Source: Norana najaformis (lineage: Eukaryota; Annelida; Clitellata; Crassiclitellata; Hormogastridae). From it: a stretch of 64,000 nt of DNA. Both the position numbers and the translations under genes were made by a program. Location: contig OZ029919.1 of NCBI GenBank assembly GCA_964023275.1, forward strand, positions 10,246,202-10,310,201, in the 5' to 3' direction. Positions 13,175-45,120 of the stretch are shown here, piece after piece. Position 1 is the stretch's first letter, and each line of letters starts with the position of its first letter. The notes under the pieces were generated by a model, which was given only the letters and a program-made list of their open reading frames with translations, ran no database searches and was not told where the DNA came from.

Positions 13175-13300
13175 CGTCCAGGCGCTTTAAACCAGAAAGT
13201 TCCCATTGGATTCAAACGGGTAGCGGTGATGAATAATTTCACTGAAAAGTGAGCCGGGTCGAGGGCACACGGTCGCTATAGAAAAACGTGTCGTCCTACA
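13175..13300 (-). repeat. Dispersed repeat family B, copy 3
   Basis: Reverse orientation: GGATTCAAACGGGTAGCGGTG, a TCACTGAAAAGTGAG segment and GGTCGCTATAGAAAA, the latter matching the head of other copies. It lies about 450 bases upstream of the SLC35C1 start codon. Confidence 0.55.
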
Positions 13301-13510
13301 TTAAATTTATCCTCGTATCCAGAACTTAAGTAAGCCTGCAAAACAGTTAAAGGATGTGTAGTGGGGTTTAATTTGCGGTTGAAATTCAGCCTGTAACCTC
13401 AAAGTCTGCTTGGATCTCGCTTTTCAATGATGCATACTAGCGCGATACTCAGCTACGAAATACCAAACTTCTAAACGGCTCCAAAAACCTATTTAGCGAT
13501 TACTGCACAT

Positions 13511-13524
13511 GGGCGCCGCCATTT
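13511..13524 (+). promoter_or_regulatory. YY1-like motif upstream of SLC35C1
   Basis: GGGCGCCGCCATTT resembles the reverse of the AAGATGGCGGC motif, like the site beside ARL8. It lies about 225 bases before the start codon and may mark the promoter; no TATA box is placed to compete with it. Confidence 0.35.
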
Positions 13525-13747
13525 AAATTTCTGAGCCATCTAAAATTTATCGACTTTGGTGTCGTGTACAGCTGTGCACCGGAAGTTAGTTCGTATATGC
13601 GTACATGTTTCCCCAGAAATAGTTAAAATTGAATTTTGACATGATTTAGTTTAAATTATAATCATACGAAATGATATTTGAAAGCAGGTCAAAATATCAA
13701 TAAACTCTGATAACATTATGATAAGCCGAAAAGGCAGCCGTGTTACT

Positions 13748-16700
13748 ATGGAATCCTTCTTCGCGAAGTCGTTACGCATAGCGGCCGTGGTCGCGGCCTA
13801 TTGGTACGGTATAAAAATAATATTTTTTTAGTAAGGCAGTTAAGGCTACTTTTGTTGGAATCTACAGAAACCAGAAGAGATCTCGTTTAAAATTAAAACT
13901 CTTATTCTGGCTAGAAGAGTACTATTCATCTTCTGGAAGAGGAAGAAAACTTCTGAGCAAGTGAGAAGTTACGTTTAGGAATAGGGATTGGCTTAAATGT
14001 GTTTGCATTAGTGTCAACAACATAGGTCACTGAGATACTGTTTGTTTGGAAGTGATTTTAACAGATGTAATATTTTAGACTCTGATGTGGGTTGAAAGAT
14101 AATGAGGATCGAGGTGGGGAGGGTGGAGATACATGAGTGGGGAGGGAGCATCATCAAGTTGGTTATTGGTGGTTTGAGAGTGTTAGGATTAGATGAATTA
14201 TTTTTTATAAACATAATTTGCTAATGTTAATTAAAATAAATAGCAATTTAGATAAGTGAGTTAAGAAGAAATGTCGAGTGCGATTCCTTACAAATGATTA
14301 AGAAAATCTCAGTTTTTGCAGTTGGTAATGATTTGCAGTATTCTGGAATTGTTGTCAGTGTATCATTTCCTTGGTGGCCTCGTAGCGTGTCCCGTCAGTT
14401 GCTTCTAAGTTGTTGCAATGTCTGCTTTTTTTGCAGATGATTCATAAACCACCAGGTATTCAGATGGTAGCTACCGATGCTTGCTTTAAAGCTGCGATGC
14501 CATTCTTCAATCGAATTGTTTAATTAACTTTTATAGTACGAGTGTGGAATGTTACATACTCACGAAAGGAAGATTATGGATAATTTTAGTAGCTGTTAGG
14601 GTATCAGACGAGTAGCTGGGGATCATTGCCTGATACTGTGCATATCTTGCTATTATGCAGCCTGTTCTTTCTAGTACTTACTATTCTTATGCATATGATT
14701 GTTATCTTGATTGTGTTTAGTATTGATTGCAGTATTTTCTTATTCTTTGGTTTGTGTTTGATTTTAGGTTTGTGTCAATAACGTTGGTGTTTTTGAACAA
14801 GTATCTTCTGAGTAGTAAAGATCTTCAGGTATTAAATTATTGAAATATATTAGGAGTAATATGATGACGTTTGGCTGCTTTCATGTCAGAATGTAGTCAA
14901 ATATTCTTCTGCATGGTCTGCATCATATGGTTTGCCTTGGTACTATTGTTCATGAGGGTAAGCTTCTGGGGGCTTTTCCTTACTTCCGTTCAGACACTCT
15001 GCTTGTGGACATTGGTTACTGGTGGTGTTTCTGCCCTAATGCCTTAGGCTTCCTTGTTCTGTGCTTGATCCTGATTGTACAAAATTCTGCTTAGTTCATG
15101 ATACCTCTTGCAACTCTGACTGGAATTAACAACTCATCCGCAATCTGCATGTGCTTCTGAATAGAGAACCATTAATGGCTGCCATGTGAACTCTTTCTGC
15201 AGGAGTTGTTACTATCAGCTGCATCAAATACCATGGGTTGTTTGGTGCAATTTGTCGTTTAGTCCACAAAGACCCTCTATATTTGTTTATTCTGACATGC
15301 TTCGACTATTGCAATTCCATCATTGGAGGCTTGCCAAAGTCAATCTGTCAGCTTCAGTCTGTCCTCAACTGTGCTGCCTAAATACTGTTAAACATGCCAG
15401 ATTTACTGGCTCCATATCAAGGATAGGAAAAAGTTGGATTCTTTTCCTGCGATGGGCCTCATTGCTGAACATCACATCAACATACATCAGGGAGCTATGT
15501 GCTTTAGTTTTGAGCCCAGTGGGGTGGCAGTCATTGCACTTTGCTGCTCATGGAGATATGCAGATGCCAAATTTCTGCTCATCAGCTTGAGATCATCGTG
15601 CCTTTGTACGTTGTAGACCTTCTTCATGGAACAGTCTTTTACTGTACCTACTCACTGTTGTATTTGACCCATTGCGGAAAACATATTCAAACTATCTTAA
15701 AATGCACTTTTTTAGATGAGTTAGGTAGTCTTGCATTCTGATACTTAGATACATATATACTTACAACTGTATTTGTATTTTTTTAATGGGCTGTATTCTA
15801 ACCCTAGGGCTATTAGAGGGACTGAATTTTCACTGAATTATGCCTAATTTATTCGTTTCATTTTTTGTGAAGCTGGATGCGCCGTTGTTTGTCACCTGGT
15901 TCCAATGTGTAGTTACTGTGGCATTCTGCTTTGTGCTGAGCTTGGTAGCGAAACTAGCACCAAATGTTATCACTTTCCCAGAGTTCAGGCTGGAGCCAAA
16001 GATTATTCGAGAGGTTCGTGAAGTTTGCTTAATTGTTCTTTTGTGCAAAGTTGCATTTCATCACATTTTAGAAGAATAAAATATGTTGGTTAATGTAGAC
16101 ATTATTACTATATTACGGTAGTAATGCTGTTACAAGTTTTTTTGAAACTTTTAGTTGCTTTTTAAATTACTATTCCTGTAGGAGGTAGGAGTGTTTGCTA
16201 GGTTTTAAAAAATATCAGTAAAATTGGCAATGTTATCATTTCCATAAATTACCAGTAACATTTCAGATGATTTGAAAATTAACCATTGCAGTGTACTGCC
16301 TCAACACTCAGGCCTTTTTCCATAGGGCTCTTGTTCAAGATGCTTCGCTGAGCAGCAAAAAAATTCTGTAAATGTGGTTTTCATGCTTGACGTAAACTTG
16401 TTGCCCTTTATTGGGGCTTGCAATGGACTGGTGAACAACCAGTGACTTTTTTGCCTCAGAAAGCCCCCCACATAGAGCTCTACATTTCAGTGATTTAAAG
16501 ACCATAGTCTTGGTATTACCTGTTGTGAATGGTGGCTATACTCACTCTATATAAATGTCCCACATGACATGTTGTAAGTGTTGCTTTTTGTGATAGGTGT
16601 TGCCACTTTCAGTCGTGTTTGTGGCTATGATTTCTGCGAACAACCTCTGCCTCAAATATGTTGGTGTTGCATTTTACTACGTAGTGCGGTCTCTCACCAC

Positions 16701-18976
16701 AGTTTTCAATGTTGTAAGTTATTTTAATTCATCCATTCACGATTGTATTTTAGCTCATTTCAGTAAATTATTTGCTTATTATTCATAGTTTAACCTAAAG
16801 TAGGTGTTTTGGTCTTAGATAACATGTCAAATATGACAACCCTGGAAAGCTTTGCTTTTAGTAATATTCTTATTATAAATGGTTTATTTTTCATTTCTGA
16901 TTTAATTTTAACATTATAGGCATGTGACAGTGCTGAGAAGTTTTTCTGTTTTTGGTCTAAGTATGAACATAATACCTTTTGCTGTTTGAACTTGTACTTC
17001 AAAAAACTAGTCATTTGTGTCATTCTGCTGTTTAAGCTGTTGTCGTTCCTGTCGTCTTGATTTTTAGCTCTTTTTTTCATAGTTAGGTACCCATTTTCCT
17101 TCATTTTAAGGCATCATTAAGTAAACTGTTATTGAGTCATAACTTTAATTTTAAGGATTACTATTTTTAAAGCTTAGATTTCTTAGAAGAATCTCACCCA
17201 ATCAGTTCATTGAAACTGAGCAAGGTCAAGGCCATACAGTTGCAAAATATGTTCATTTACATTTATTTCTGCATGAAACAGAAGAACTGGGATATTTAAT
17301 CAAGACAAAGCTTAAAGGAAAAGATCTGGCCTGACGTCTGGTTTAGATCTATGTTATCCAGTTTATAGTTTCAGTCAAAATGGTACTGACAAGGAGTTTC
17401 TTGAAGTGAACTATAAATATATCCAGAGAACTCTGCTGTTGCCATACTCAGGTAGTTCCAGCCCCAAGCCTGGATAAAGGAGGAGGGCAACGTCAACAAC
17501 TTTTAATGCTATTTAACGATATAAACATTGGAACTACTACTACTATATCCAGATAAATGTACAAATGCTGTCATTCCTGTTAATTGACTAACTTTTACCA
17601 GTCCTGTTATTTTGGTCATTGTTACTCTTGTGATATTATTTTGAGGTTTACAGGTTTTGAATATTTTTATCCTTGTTTACTACCTGTTACAATTTTATTT
17701 TTTGTTTTAGGTTTTATCATATGTAATTCTGAAGCAGACAACTTCGTGTAAGGCAATCATTTGCTGTGCCATTATCATTGGTGGCTTCGCCCTTGGTGTC
17801 AACCAGGAGGGTTTAACCGGTAAGACAATGTCTTTTACAGTAGTGCTTCATGGAGTTTTGGCAGCCCTTGAGCTTTATGGTAGGTTCTCATAGTATAAGC
17901 AAAAGAAGTAAGCTTGCGTCTAGAAATGACATTGCTGAAGTCTGTACAATACAGAATGGTTAGATGTCTTGAAAGCAAATAAGTGCATTATGTAGTTTAG
18001 AAAAACTGAAGTAAATTAAGATGATCAGACTTTCATTACAATCATTATAAAAGGAACTTGGTGTTAATTTATCTGATCTGGAAGTAGAGCTTTAGACACG
18101 TAGGCTTTGCAACATTCTGTATATGTTATGGGGGTCTGTAAGGAAGTGTTTTCAAGGCTTGCTTCTTTCCTTGAAATGTGTTATCAATTGGTCTTAATTG
18201 TTTAATGTTTTGTTTTAACGACATTTAATTAATTCATAAACAAAGCTGATTAGTTAGTTATCTGTACATTAAATATAATACCTTTTAAGTATGCGTACCT
18301 CACAAAAGCCTAAATGATGTTACAGTTCACAGAAAAAAATTGATAAGTTGCATCATTCTTTAGAATATCACTGTGCCGACATTACTTAGATAACGAGAAG
18401 AGTCACCAAAGTAACCTTCTGTCCTCAGGTTCTTTGTCAATTCGTGGCGTGATATACGGAGTGTCGGCCAGTCTGTTCGTTGCACTGAACGCGATTTACA
18501 CAAAGAAAGTGCTGCCCTTTGTTGATGAAAATGTCTGGCGTCTAACCATATACAATAATGTCAATGGCTGCATTCTCTTTCTGCCGATGATGTTTATCGC
18601 TGGCGAGTTTTCCACAGTTGTTAACTTCACAAAGATCTTCGATGTCACCTTTTGGTCTGTGATGGTGATCAGTGGCATCTTTGGATTTGCCATTGGCTAC
18701 GTGACAGGCCTTCAGATCCAGGTGACGTCACCCTTGACCCACAACATTTCGGGAACTGCCAAGGCAGCTGCCCAGACGGTCATAGCCACGGTCTACTACC
18801 ATGAGGTGAAAGACTTCCTCTGGTGGCTGAGCAACGGGATCGTGCTGTTTGGTTCAGGTGCCTATACGCAGGTGAAACGATCAGAAATGAAGCAACAGTA
18901 CGACAACGAAAAGAAGGCACTGAACTCGGATGACGAAAAGGCGCAGAAGAGTGAGGAGCCGTTACTCAAGGCATGA
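13748..18976 (+). CDS. SLC35C1: SLC35C1, Golgi GDP-fucose transporter (six exons, complete)
   Basis: Exons: 13748-13803, 14768-14828, 15873-16013, 16597-16713, 17711-17819, 18429-18976; all GT-AG, phases agree, 343 residues (human 364). The short first exons give [15 protein letters not shown] then [18 protein letters not shown], the first membrane helix. About ten hydrophobic helices follow, as in the drug/metabolite transporter fold. Diagnostic stretches: [65 protein letters not shown] and HNISGTAKA (266-274), the nucleotide-sugar transporter signature. The last 30 residues are charged and probably cytosolic. Known role: exchanges cytosolic GDP-fucose for Golgi-luminal GMP, feeding fucosylation of glycoproteins including Notch. 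The donor of exon 3 (GTTCGT) is weak but the only phase-compatible choice. Intron 2 carries a LINE remnant. Confidence 0.95.
15190..15800 (+). mobile_element. L2-like LINE remnant in SLC35C1 intron 2
   Basis: Read with frame changes, the sequence gives [13 protein letters not shown] and [10 protein letters not shown], the end of the reverse-transcriptase region typical of L2/CR1 elements, and later a degraded C-terminal tail ending near [13 protein letters not shown]. It is 5' truncated, frame-broken and clearly dead. Open frames of 60-134 codons here are remnants of it. It lies between SLC35C1 exons 2 and 3 on the same strand. Confidence 0.7.
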
Positions 18977-19438
18977 TCAGTGTGTTGCTCAGAGTGATAA
19001 AATGTGATAAAAGATTGTGAATGCTGCTTTATTTGCAGAGCTTTGGTACGTGAGGGGCAGTTTAATTGATTTACAGAGGTTTAGGTGGAGGATAGTAGAG
19101 CATTAACACATGTAGTCTTGTTTCAGTGATTCGTTCCGTTACAACAGAGATAACGGTAAATATGCTGATGTAAAGACCATAAACACACATTTTGTTTCTC
19201 TGTAAGCAGTTGTCTCTAAAGACTGGCTTTGCAGACTTAGGCTACTCTTTTATGGTTTTTATTTTTGGGATTAAGTCCTGGAAAGTATCGTGTGAAATAG
19301 CTTGTGAACTATATTTAGTTGGTGAGATTTGGAGTTGGAAAGAAAGGTTGTCCCTCTGTTGGGACAGCTATTCAAACAAAGGATCTAACAGCCTTAGCTT
19401 TATGTCTGTGGGTTTTAGTCTAGCTCATAAGGGCGTTT

Positions 19439-19444
19439 AATAAA
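19439..19444 (+). terminator. Candidate SLC35C1 poly(A) signal
   Basis: First AATAAA after the stop codon, about 460 bases downstream. A second AATAAA at 19870-19875 is an alternative. Confidence 0.5.
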
Positions 19445-19984
19445 CGAACCAGTACTTTACCTTACCTTCCTGAGTAATATATTTTACTAATGGAACTATT
19501 CTACTGTATGTGATGGAATTGTGGACATCTCAAAATTGCATCATGTTAGAATTTCTTTTGAACATCCTAATTTATAGTGTTTTGTAGCATTTTGTGTAGG
19601 ACCAAGATTGCATTATATACATGTATATCACCGAAAAATTGTCAACTAACAAGTTAAATTTTTAACAAGGCATTAAAAGATACAAAAATGTCTAATGTGA
19701 AGAAATACAAGTTAGTGGTTTTATAAGTCCATGAGATAAAGCTATTGTATGAATGGATGAACGGTTTTAGGTTCTAGTCTTATGCAGTATAATCTAAATT
19801 CTTCTATAGTGCTGTTATCATACCATACCGCCCAAGGCATCAGTTGGGCTTCCCTTCTAGTGTAATTGCAATAAAAAATCATAATCCGTTGGAGAAGCCA
19901 GGTCGAATAGTGATAGGACAGAGAAACCAGAAGCCAGTCTACAGTGGGTAAGCAAGTTGAAAAAGAGGATTCTAGTTTAGACCT

Positions 19985-20450
19985 GAATTACATCAAAGAA
20001 TCAACAGAATGAACTGAACTGGGCAGTGAAGTCCAAAGCTTTGGACCTACAACCAAAAAAGCCAAACACTGTTTGGGTATGAGGCACACTGCATAGCAAT
20101 AGTCGGTGTCCATTGATCGGATGCAATATATATTAGTATGAGAGGTGAGCGTGGAACATAGACAGGTCGGCTGATTTAAATGTAGTACTTTGTGAACTAT
20201 AAGACAGATTTTGAATTGAATTCTTTGAGTTGGAAAAGAGATGTGCTGCATAAGATCAAAACCGGAGAGGAGATCGTGGAATTTTGTGACGTGTAGCTCA
20301 AAGTATCTATGTGTATATTGCAGTCGCCCGTTATTACAAGTTCGGATGGAGAAGATAATGTAGAAGTAGTGGACGTCAGAAGGGTGGTGAAATGAAATAG
20401 TGTAGTTTCTTTCAACAATGACATGAAGCGGTGGTTTGATTACGCATCTG
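19985..20450 (-). mobile_element. L2-like LINE remnant between SLC35C1 and DRC11
   Basis: On the minus strand one frame reads ELVITGDCNIHIDT, matching the endonuclease motif GDFNIH of L2/CR1/Jockey-type LINEs; another reads QRIQFKICLIVHKVLHLNQP and GPKLWTSLPSSV, matching the C-terminal end (RIEFKI, GPRLWNSLP). The middle of the element is missing, so this is an internally deleted, frame-broken copy. The 220-codon open frame over it is not a host gene. Confidence 0.65.
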
Positions 20451-20884
20451 TGACGGTGAACAGAAAAGGACAATTGAAAAGATAACTGTGGTGAAAGAAG
20501 TGTATAGAGTCGTGCTACTTTTAAAGCATGTAGCAAGGGCAGCATATGAGAAACGAGATGGCTTTGTTGACAAGTATGACGAGGCAAGTCCGAAAAACGC
20601 GCAGCGAATAGCCTATAATAGATGGAGTTTAGATAATCTAAAGAAGACAAGTCAAGAAATCTTCAGCTTATTTGCCGACTCATAAGCTGAGCTAAAGGGT
20701 GCCAGGTCTACGTTAGTTTTTCAGCTGTTAGGTTTCAGCTCGCTGTACGTAATGGAACTGAAGAATTAAGAAAGCCAGGTGACCTGGTTAGTTTCATTGG
20801 TTAAAGCGTGCTTCAAGGCCCCTCTGGGCGTGAGGATGCCGGTTATATTTGTTATATTTCAGAGATTTATATCTCGGGTTAGTA

Positions 20885-21010
20885 CGGTTCGTACATGGAG
20901 ACCTTAACTGGCATGGTATCCTTTCAAACGGGCAGCGGTGGTGAAGGATCTCGCCCGATTAATTCACTGAAGAATGAGCATGGTTGAGACCAATCGGTCG
21001 CTATATAAAA
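20885..21010 (-). repeat. Dispersed repeat family B, copy 4
   Basis: Reverse orientation: GGTTCGTACATGGAGACC, TTTCAAACGGGCAGCGGTGG, GAAGGATCTCGCCCGATT and GGTCGCTATATAAAA. It falls in the intergenic gap just downstream of the DRC11 3' end. Confidence 0.65.
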
Positions 21011-21296
21011 TATCATTTACATTTCCTTGTAATACCGCCACCGAAATCGTCAGGAACAGACACCAGGTTTCTAGCTGAGCAATGGTTGCATTTTTATTGT
21101 TATTATTTATTATTGTGGCTTCACGAGCTTAAGAGAAACCAATTATCGAAAACAATCTTAGGGTTTGTGTATAATTGGGTAAATATTACAAGCGGCCTTA
21201 AAACTTGCTGGAAGAGCTAGATTCAGTTGCTCCAGTTTTATGCACATGAGCAATAATATCCTGGTTATGTGAGAAATGTACACTGTCTATTTCCGT

Positions 21297-21302
21297 TTTA
21301 TT
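21297..21302 (-). terminator. Candidate DRC11 poly(A) signal
   Basis: AATAAA on the minus strand about 36 bases after the DRC11 stop codon. AATAAA also overlaps the stop codon itself, and further copies occur on the minus strand near 21095-21115. Confidence 0.4.
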
Positions 21303-21337
21303 AAATCCAGTCGGAATTTCTGGCTGATGCGGAGTGT

Positions 21338-40596
<19,259 letters not shown>

Positions 40597-41639
40597 CTTA
40601 GCTGTGCGGTTAATCGACCTCTTGCAAGGCTAGGAAATCACCTGGATAAGTTCTGCTCAATGCTACTAGCATTAGGCTGAAGGAAGAGTTTAAAAGCTCT
40701 CCCAGATTATTGGCAGTATCATATATTTACATGTATACTAGCAATTCATGAAATTAGGCTATTAAATCAGAGCGCCTCATATATTTATTTTAAGGAAATA
40801 TTTGAAACCATGGCAACAGTGAAGTCATAAATTACACAATTATCTTGAATTTATGTAAACTTGGCCTATGATTAGACTACAGTGCAATATAATCTTTAGG
40901 CACAACTTATATAGCGCTTCATAAGGAATCGCCTAAGACAGGAAGGAATTAATTGGCCGAAAAACCATATATAGTCCCTGGTAGCGAAAGCTTCCGCTTG
41001 AGTTTCATTTCCTCTCTTTTGATCTTCTCTTAAAGGTTGTTCAGTACAGAATTGATTCTCAGACAACAGCAACAATGGTTGTGTAGGCTTATATGTCTTT
41101 GGTGTATACTATCCTTAGTGACTGCTGTACCGCTCTACAAACTAGGATACAGTACGAACCTAGACATATAGTATTAGCGTTAGTTAGATTTATGTTGCCT
41201 GTTGCACCGCTATATTGGCGTAATTAAACCAATCGCACGTGACTACGTGGACGCAATGCTCCGGGATCGGTTTGATGGGACTGAACCGTGATGAATGGAT
41301 GTTTTCATCGTGTTGCTTTCAACTGCGGGTGCATGAACTCTACAGCAATGAGCATTGCTTAGAAAACTCTACAGCAATGAGCATTGCTAAGAGATCAAGT
41401 TTAGCAGTCTGCCTGTATGTGCTTAAGCCTAGGTCTTTTCGCTCCACAACTTCCAATTTATCGGAGAATGCAAAGCCAGGGTGGAATGTTGCTGGTTACA
41501 GAGGATTAGTTTGATGGCCAATGACGTTCTGTCTGCAGGGTGAATGACAATGAAGCGATTTACATTACGAGCTAACAGCGCCATCAGCTTTTCATGGGCC
41601 TCGAATCTCAGACGACAATAAGCCACATAAAAGACGCAC

Positions 41640-41860
41640 AACAGACTTAAGACAGTGCCACAGAATGATGGACGAATTAATGGATGGATGGACGAATTTA
41701 GGGATGGATGGATGAATTGATGGGTGGACGAATGGGTAGGTGGATGTATGGATTGATGTATGGATTGGTGGATGTGCGGATGGATGGAAAAATGGATGAG
41801 TGAATGGAAGGATAAATGGGTGAGTAGGAGGGATAGACGGATGGTTAATTGGCTGACCCG
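41640..41860. repeat. (GGAT)n-based degenerate satellite
   Basis: GGATGGATGAAT/GGTGGATG units; open frames on the minus strand (HPSIHPP-type) are artefacts. A TCTG microsatellite follows at 41913-41941. Confidence 0.8.
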
Positions 41861-43240
41861 CCAAACTGCGAGTTTCCAAGCGTTTGAAAAGCCCGAGCTC
41901 TCTTGAGTACATCTGTCTGTCTGTCTGTCTGTCTGTCTGTTGTTCGGGCTGTTGATCGGTCGGTCGGATCCTCTTTCTGTGGCTGTGAGTTTTTCTACCT
42001 TCACTTAGTGCAGTTCTTATCTCCCATCGTATTCACGTAACTCAGCGCAGACAAAATTTGTCTCCAACGACCATCCGAGAACTAATTCACAACCTGCTCT
42101 CGTGTCTTCTACTAACACTGAATCAATATGTTATGCATTCCCAGCGAACCGATTCTCCTCGTTAAACCTACTCACCTCCAACCCATTCTCACGACCTTCG
42201 ACCAAACCACGAACCGTGTATTGTTCACTTACGTTCTAGCGCTGTCCACAAGCCACCTGTTTGTCTGGCTGCGTAGCACCAAAGTGTTTGAATGCAGACT
42301 TAATCATCAAGCATTGAATGGACTTGTGGTCAGTGGCTCACAAAACGTTTGAGTGTCTACCATTTTCAACCTCTCGATTACGATTAAACGGTTCATTCAA
42401 ACGAAATAATTATGTAGCGCGTGTTAAGGCTGCGCCTCTCACAGGTTGCTATAGGTGTCCTGTATCAATGGTTACTGTACATATAGACATGGTAAACACA
42501 GCGAGCAGTAATGTAAAAATAATTCACAAAGAAATGAATGAGTATTAACGGCACATAACATAAACGACACATGAACAACAGTCAAAATAAGGCCCCGATA
42601 CTTTTTAACCATTTTAACGGTTATCTGTCCTAGCAGTGAGGTTTTGGTGCTTCATTTTTCCTGGCTTACAAGTCGTCTGTTTTGTATTACCGCTAAGAGT
42701 AGTTTTCCTGAAGAGAAAAAAAGAATCAAGTCAAGGCAAGTTAATCACTCATGTCATAAACTGCCATAATTTACGAATGTATAAATTTATAATATCTGAC
42801 TTTTATTCGTCCGTCAGTGGTAATCTGAGATTAATATTTGGGAGTAATCTCAAACAAGACCCTAAAAATCAAATGGTAAAAACTGCGTTGAAATTAAGCA
42901 CCCATTCGCCCGAGGACCGCGCTAACATCGACCGACTACCCAGTATCCTTCCGCCGGAACGCTAGCGAACCTAGGCGGAGGAATTCCATTGGAGTCGGCC
43001 ACTGCACGTGCCGCTTGAAACGGCTGTTGTGATGTCTGTTAGGTTTCTCCGGACGCCACATTGAGTCGCGGTCGATCTATTTGTGTCCAGGGTCTCATTT
43101 GTTGTTCTCAGAATCCAGTCGAAGGTCAAGACTTTAATTAAAACTTCGAATGTCATCGTCACGTCGTCTTTTGATCTCGATTGAATCACTTCTGTGTGTC
43201 AGGCTTATTCCACTTCACTTGCTATGTCTCAGAATATGTG

Positions 43241-43376
43241 TCTGAGTTCTCTCTCGCTCTTCTCTCTCTCCCTCTCTCTGTCTTTCTCTCTCTCTCTCTG
43301 TTTCTCTCTCTGTCTCTGTCTTTCTCTCTCTCTCTGTGTCTCTCTGTGTCTCTTTCTCTCTGTCTCTCTCGCTTTA
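43241..43376. repeat. (TC)n tract
   Basis: Nearly pure TCTC with CTGT interruptions; the SLSLSLSF-type frames are artefacts. Confidence 0.85.
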
Positions 43377-44113
43377 GCTCTCCTTTAACAAAGTGACAAA
43401 CACTTTCTCTGTTATCTGAACATTCAAGATTTAAAAAGGTAATGCAATATTATGGCATATGAACGACAAAAAGAGACTTGGCGTTCTTCAGTTCGTCGTC
43501 GTTTATCGATTTTCCCTCTAACTCAGACCCCAGAGTTGGGAAGACCTGACTTTAACTCAGTTTTGACCCAGACTTTGATGGCACCATAAAATTATCATAT
43601 GCATAATATAGATTTGGTTTTGCTGGTCCGTCTTTAATTATTTACGGCAAAACTTCCGGTGAAGAACCTTCTTCAGCTACGTGAGCATCATTCGACAGCA
43701 GAATGATAAAATTTCATCGTTCAAGATAATAGAATTTAACATCATTTAGAATAGTGAGGAACGTACTGAGAGATGTTCTTTACAGGCGCTATATAAATCT
43801 TCAGACAGAGCCAACTATGCAAGAACTGTTATATAGACTTATTCACACTTGAATCAATACGCCTTTGCAGAATATCACGTCGAAAAGCACAAAACTGCAG
43901 AAGAAACATATTCGTTCGCATTTCATCACAAGTTCCCAATCGTCGTGTTATTGCCTTCGTTACTTGTGCCTACGGCCTCAGTTCACCCAGAGCCAGAGGA
44001 ACCAAATCTGACAAAATCTCTTTAACAGACATTAGAACATGAAAAGCAAATCGACTGCACAACTCTTTATAACTATATATAAACTACTGCTGTGCACATA
44101 TATTTGTTTATAG

Positions 44114-44248
44114 TATTGCTCAGCCGAATTGCTGCATATACATTATGAAAGTTTTGTCTATTGCTCAGCCGAATTGCTGCATATACATTATGAAAGTTTT
44201 GTCTATTGCTCAGCCGAATTGCTGCATATACATTATGAAAGTTTTGTT
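44114..44248. repeat. 45-bp tandem triplicate, essentially perfect
   Basis: Three consecutive copies of a 45-base unit starting TATTGCTCAGCCGAATTGC and ending ATGAAAGTTTTGTC, at 44114, 44159 and 44204. Because 45 is a multiple of three, a frame stays open (unit peptide MKVLSIAQPNCCIYI), but no gene context surrounds it. Confidence 0.85.
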
Positions 44249-45120
44249 CAACATGAACAAATCTGTGTGTGCGTTTAAACTAATACGTATACGATTGTGT
44301 TTTGCTTTATCCGGGATTCCACAAAGTCAAGATATAACTGCATAGGTCTGCGTTGTCAGGATAGAGTGCTGTTTAAAGGTCTCGATGTCGGCACGTATTG
44401 TGCATCGCCTGGATATGAGATATTCAATTACTGCGATACATTCATCAGTTCTCATGTAACTGGTGCGTTTGGATATTTAATCTTGGCCTCGGTCGCTCCT
44501 CTGGTGTTTCTGTTTTCTGTTTTCATTGCGCCATAAACGATGAATGCATTCACCGGCTCTGTATTTGTTATTAATGGCTTCAGTCCGCATCGCCGTCAAT
44601 TGCGGTCGCTAACCCAGGCTGTATGTCGTTCCCTTAATTCGTTGTTCGTTCGGAACAGATAGAGCACACACGTCCACGAATACACACATACAGTACATTA
44701 GCTGGTTCATCGTGTATAAAGCATCAGAGCTCAGTGTTTCAGTAGCGAGTCAGTCGGGGCAGCGGGAGATCTGAAGGTGCCTCACGTCAATTCGAGCCCC
44801 TCGTACCTTCTCCCTTATGTGACCTTCCTCTTTTAACAGTCTTCCGTTTTATATACCCACTGCTGAATCTGACTGCTCAGCAAACATTTTCAAACTAGGC
44901 CTACTTTAACACCCAGTTGTTAGATCAGTTGAATAGCCATGTGTGCAGCGCTGTTTAGCGTTACTATAAGGCACTGTTTTAAGTGTTTTCATACACTACA
45001 TACAATGTAGTGTAACGTAATTCTGCTACTTCACTATATCTTGAAGGATATTTCGGCTGAAGAGCAAATGCAACAACCGGTCAGCATTTGCTTACTGGTT
45101 ATACATGGTTTGATATCAGA

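Larger units (their letters stand above)
8917..13500. other. Intergenic stretch between ARL8 and SLC35C1
   Basis: No frame here reads like a conserved protein and there are no convincing paired splice sites. Apart from two family B repeat copies at the right (12745-12860 and 13175-13300), I see only unique AT-rich sequence. The 60-105-codon open frames at 9512-9829, 11441-11632, 11624-11923 and 11944-12219 have no recognisable motif. Confidence 0.55.

Noticed and set aside
15186-15741. Overlapping plus-strand frames of 60-134 codons
   Set aside because: They cover a decayed LINE and only make sense with frame changes matching RT motifs.
19988-20650. 220-codon minus-strand frame as a host gene
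   Set aside because: Pieces match LINE endonuclease and C-terminal motifs; the rest is not conserved-looking.
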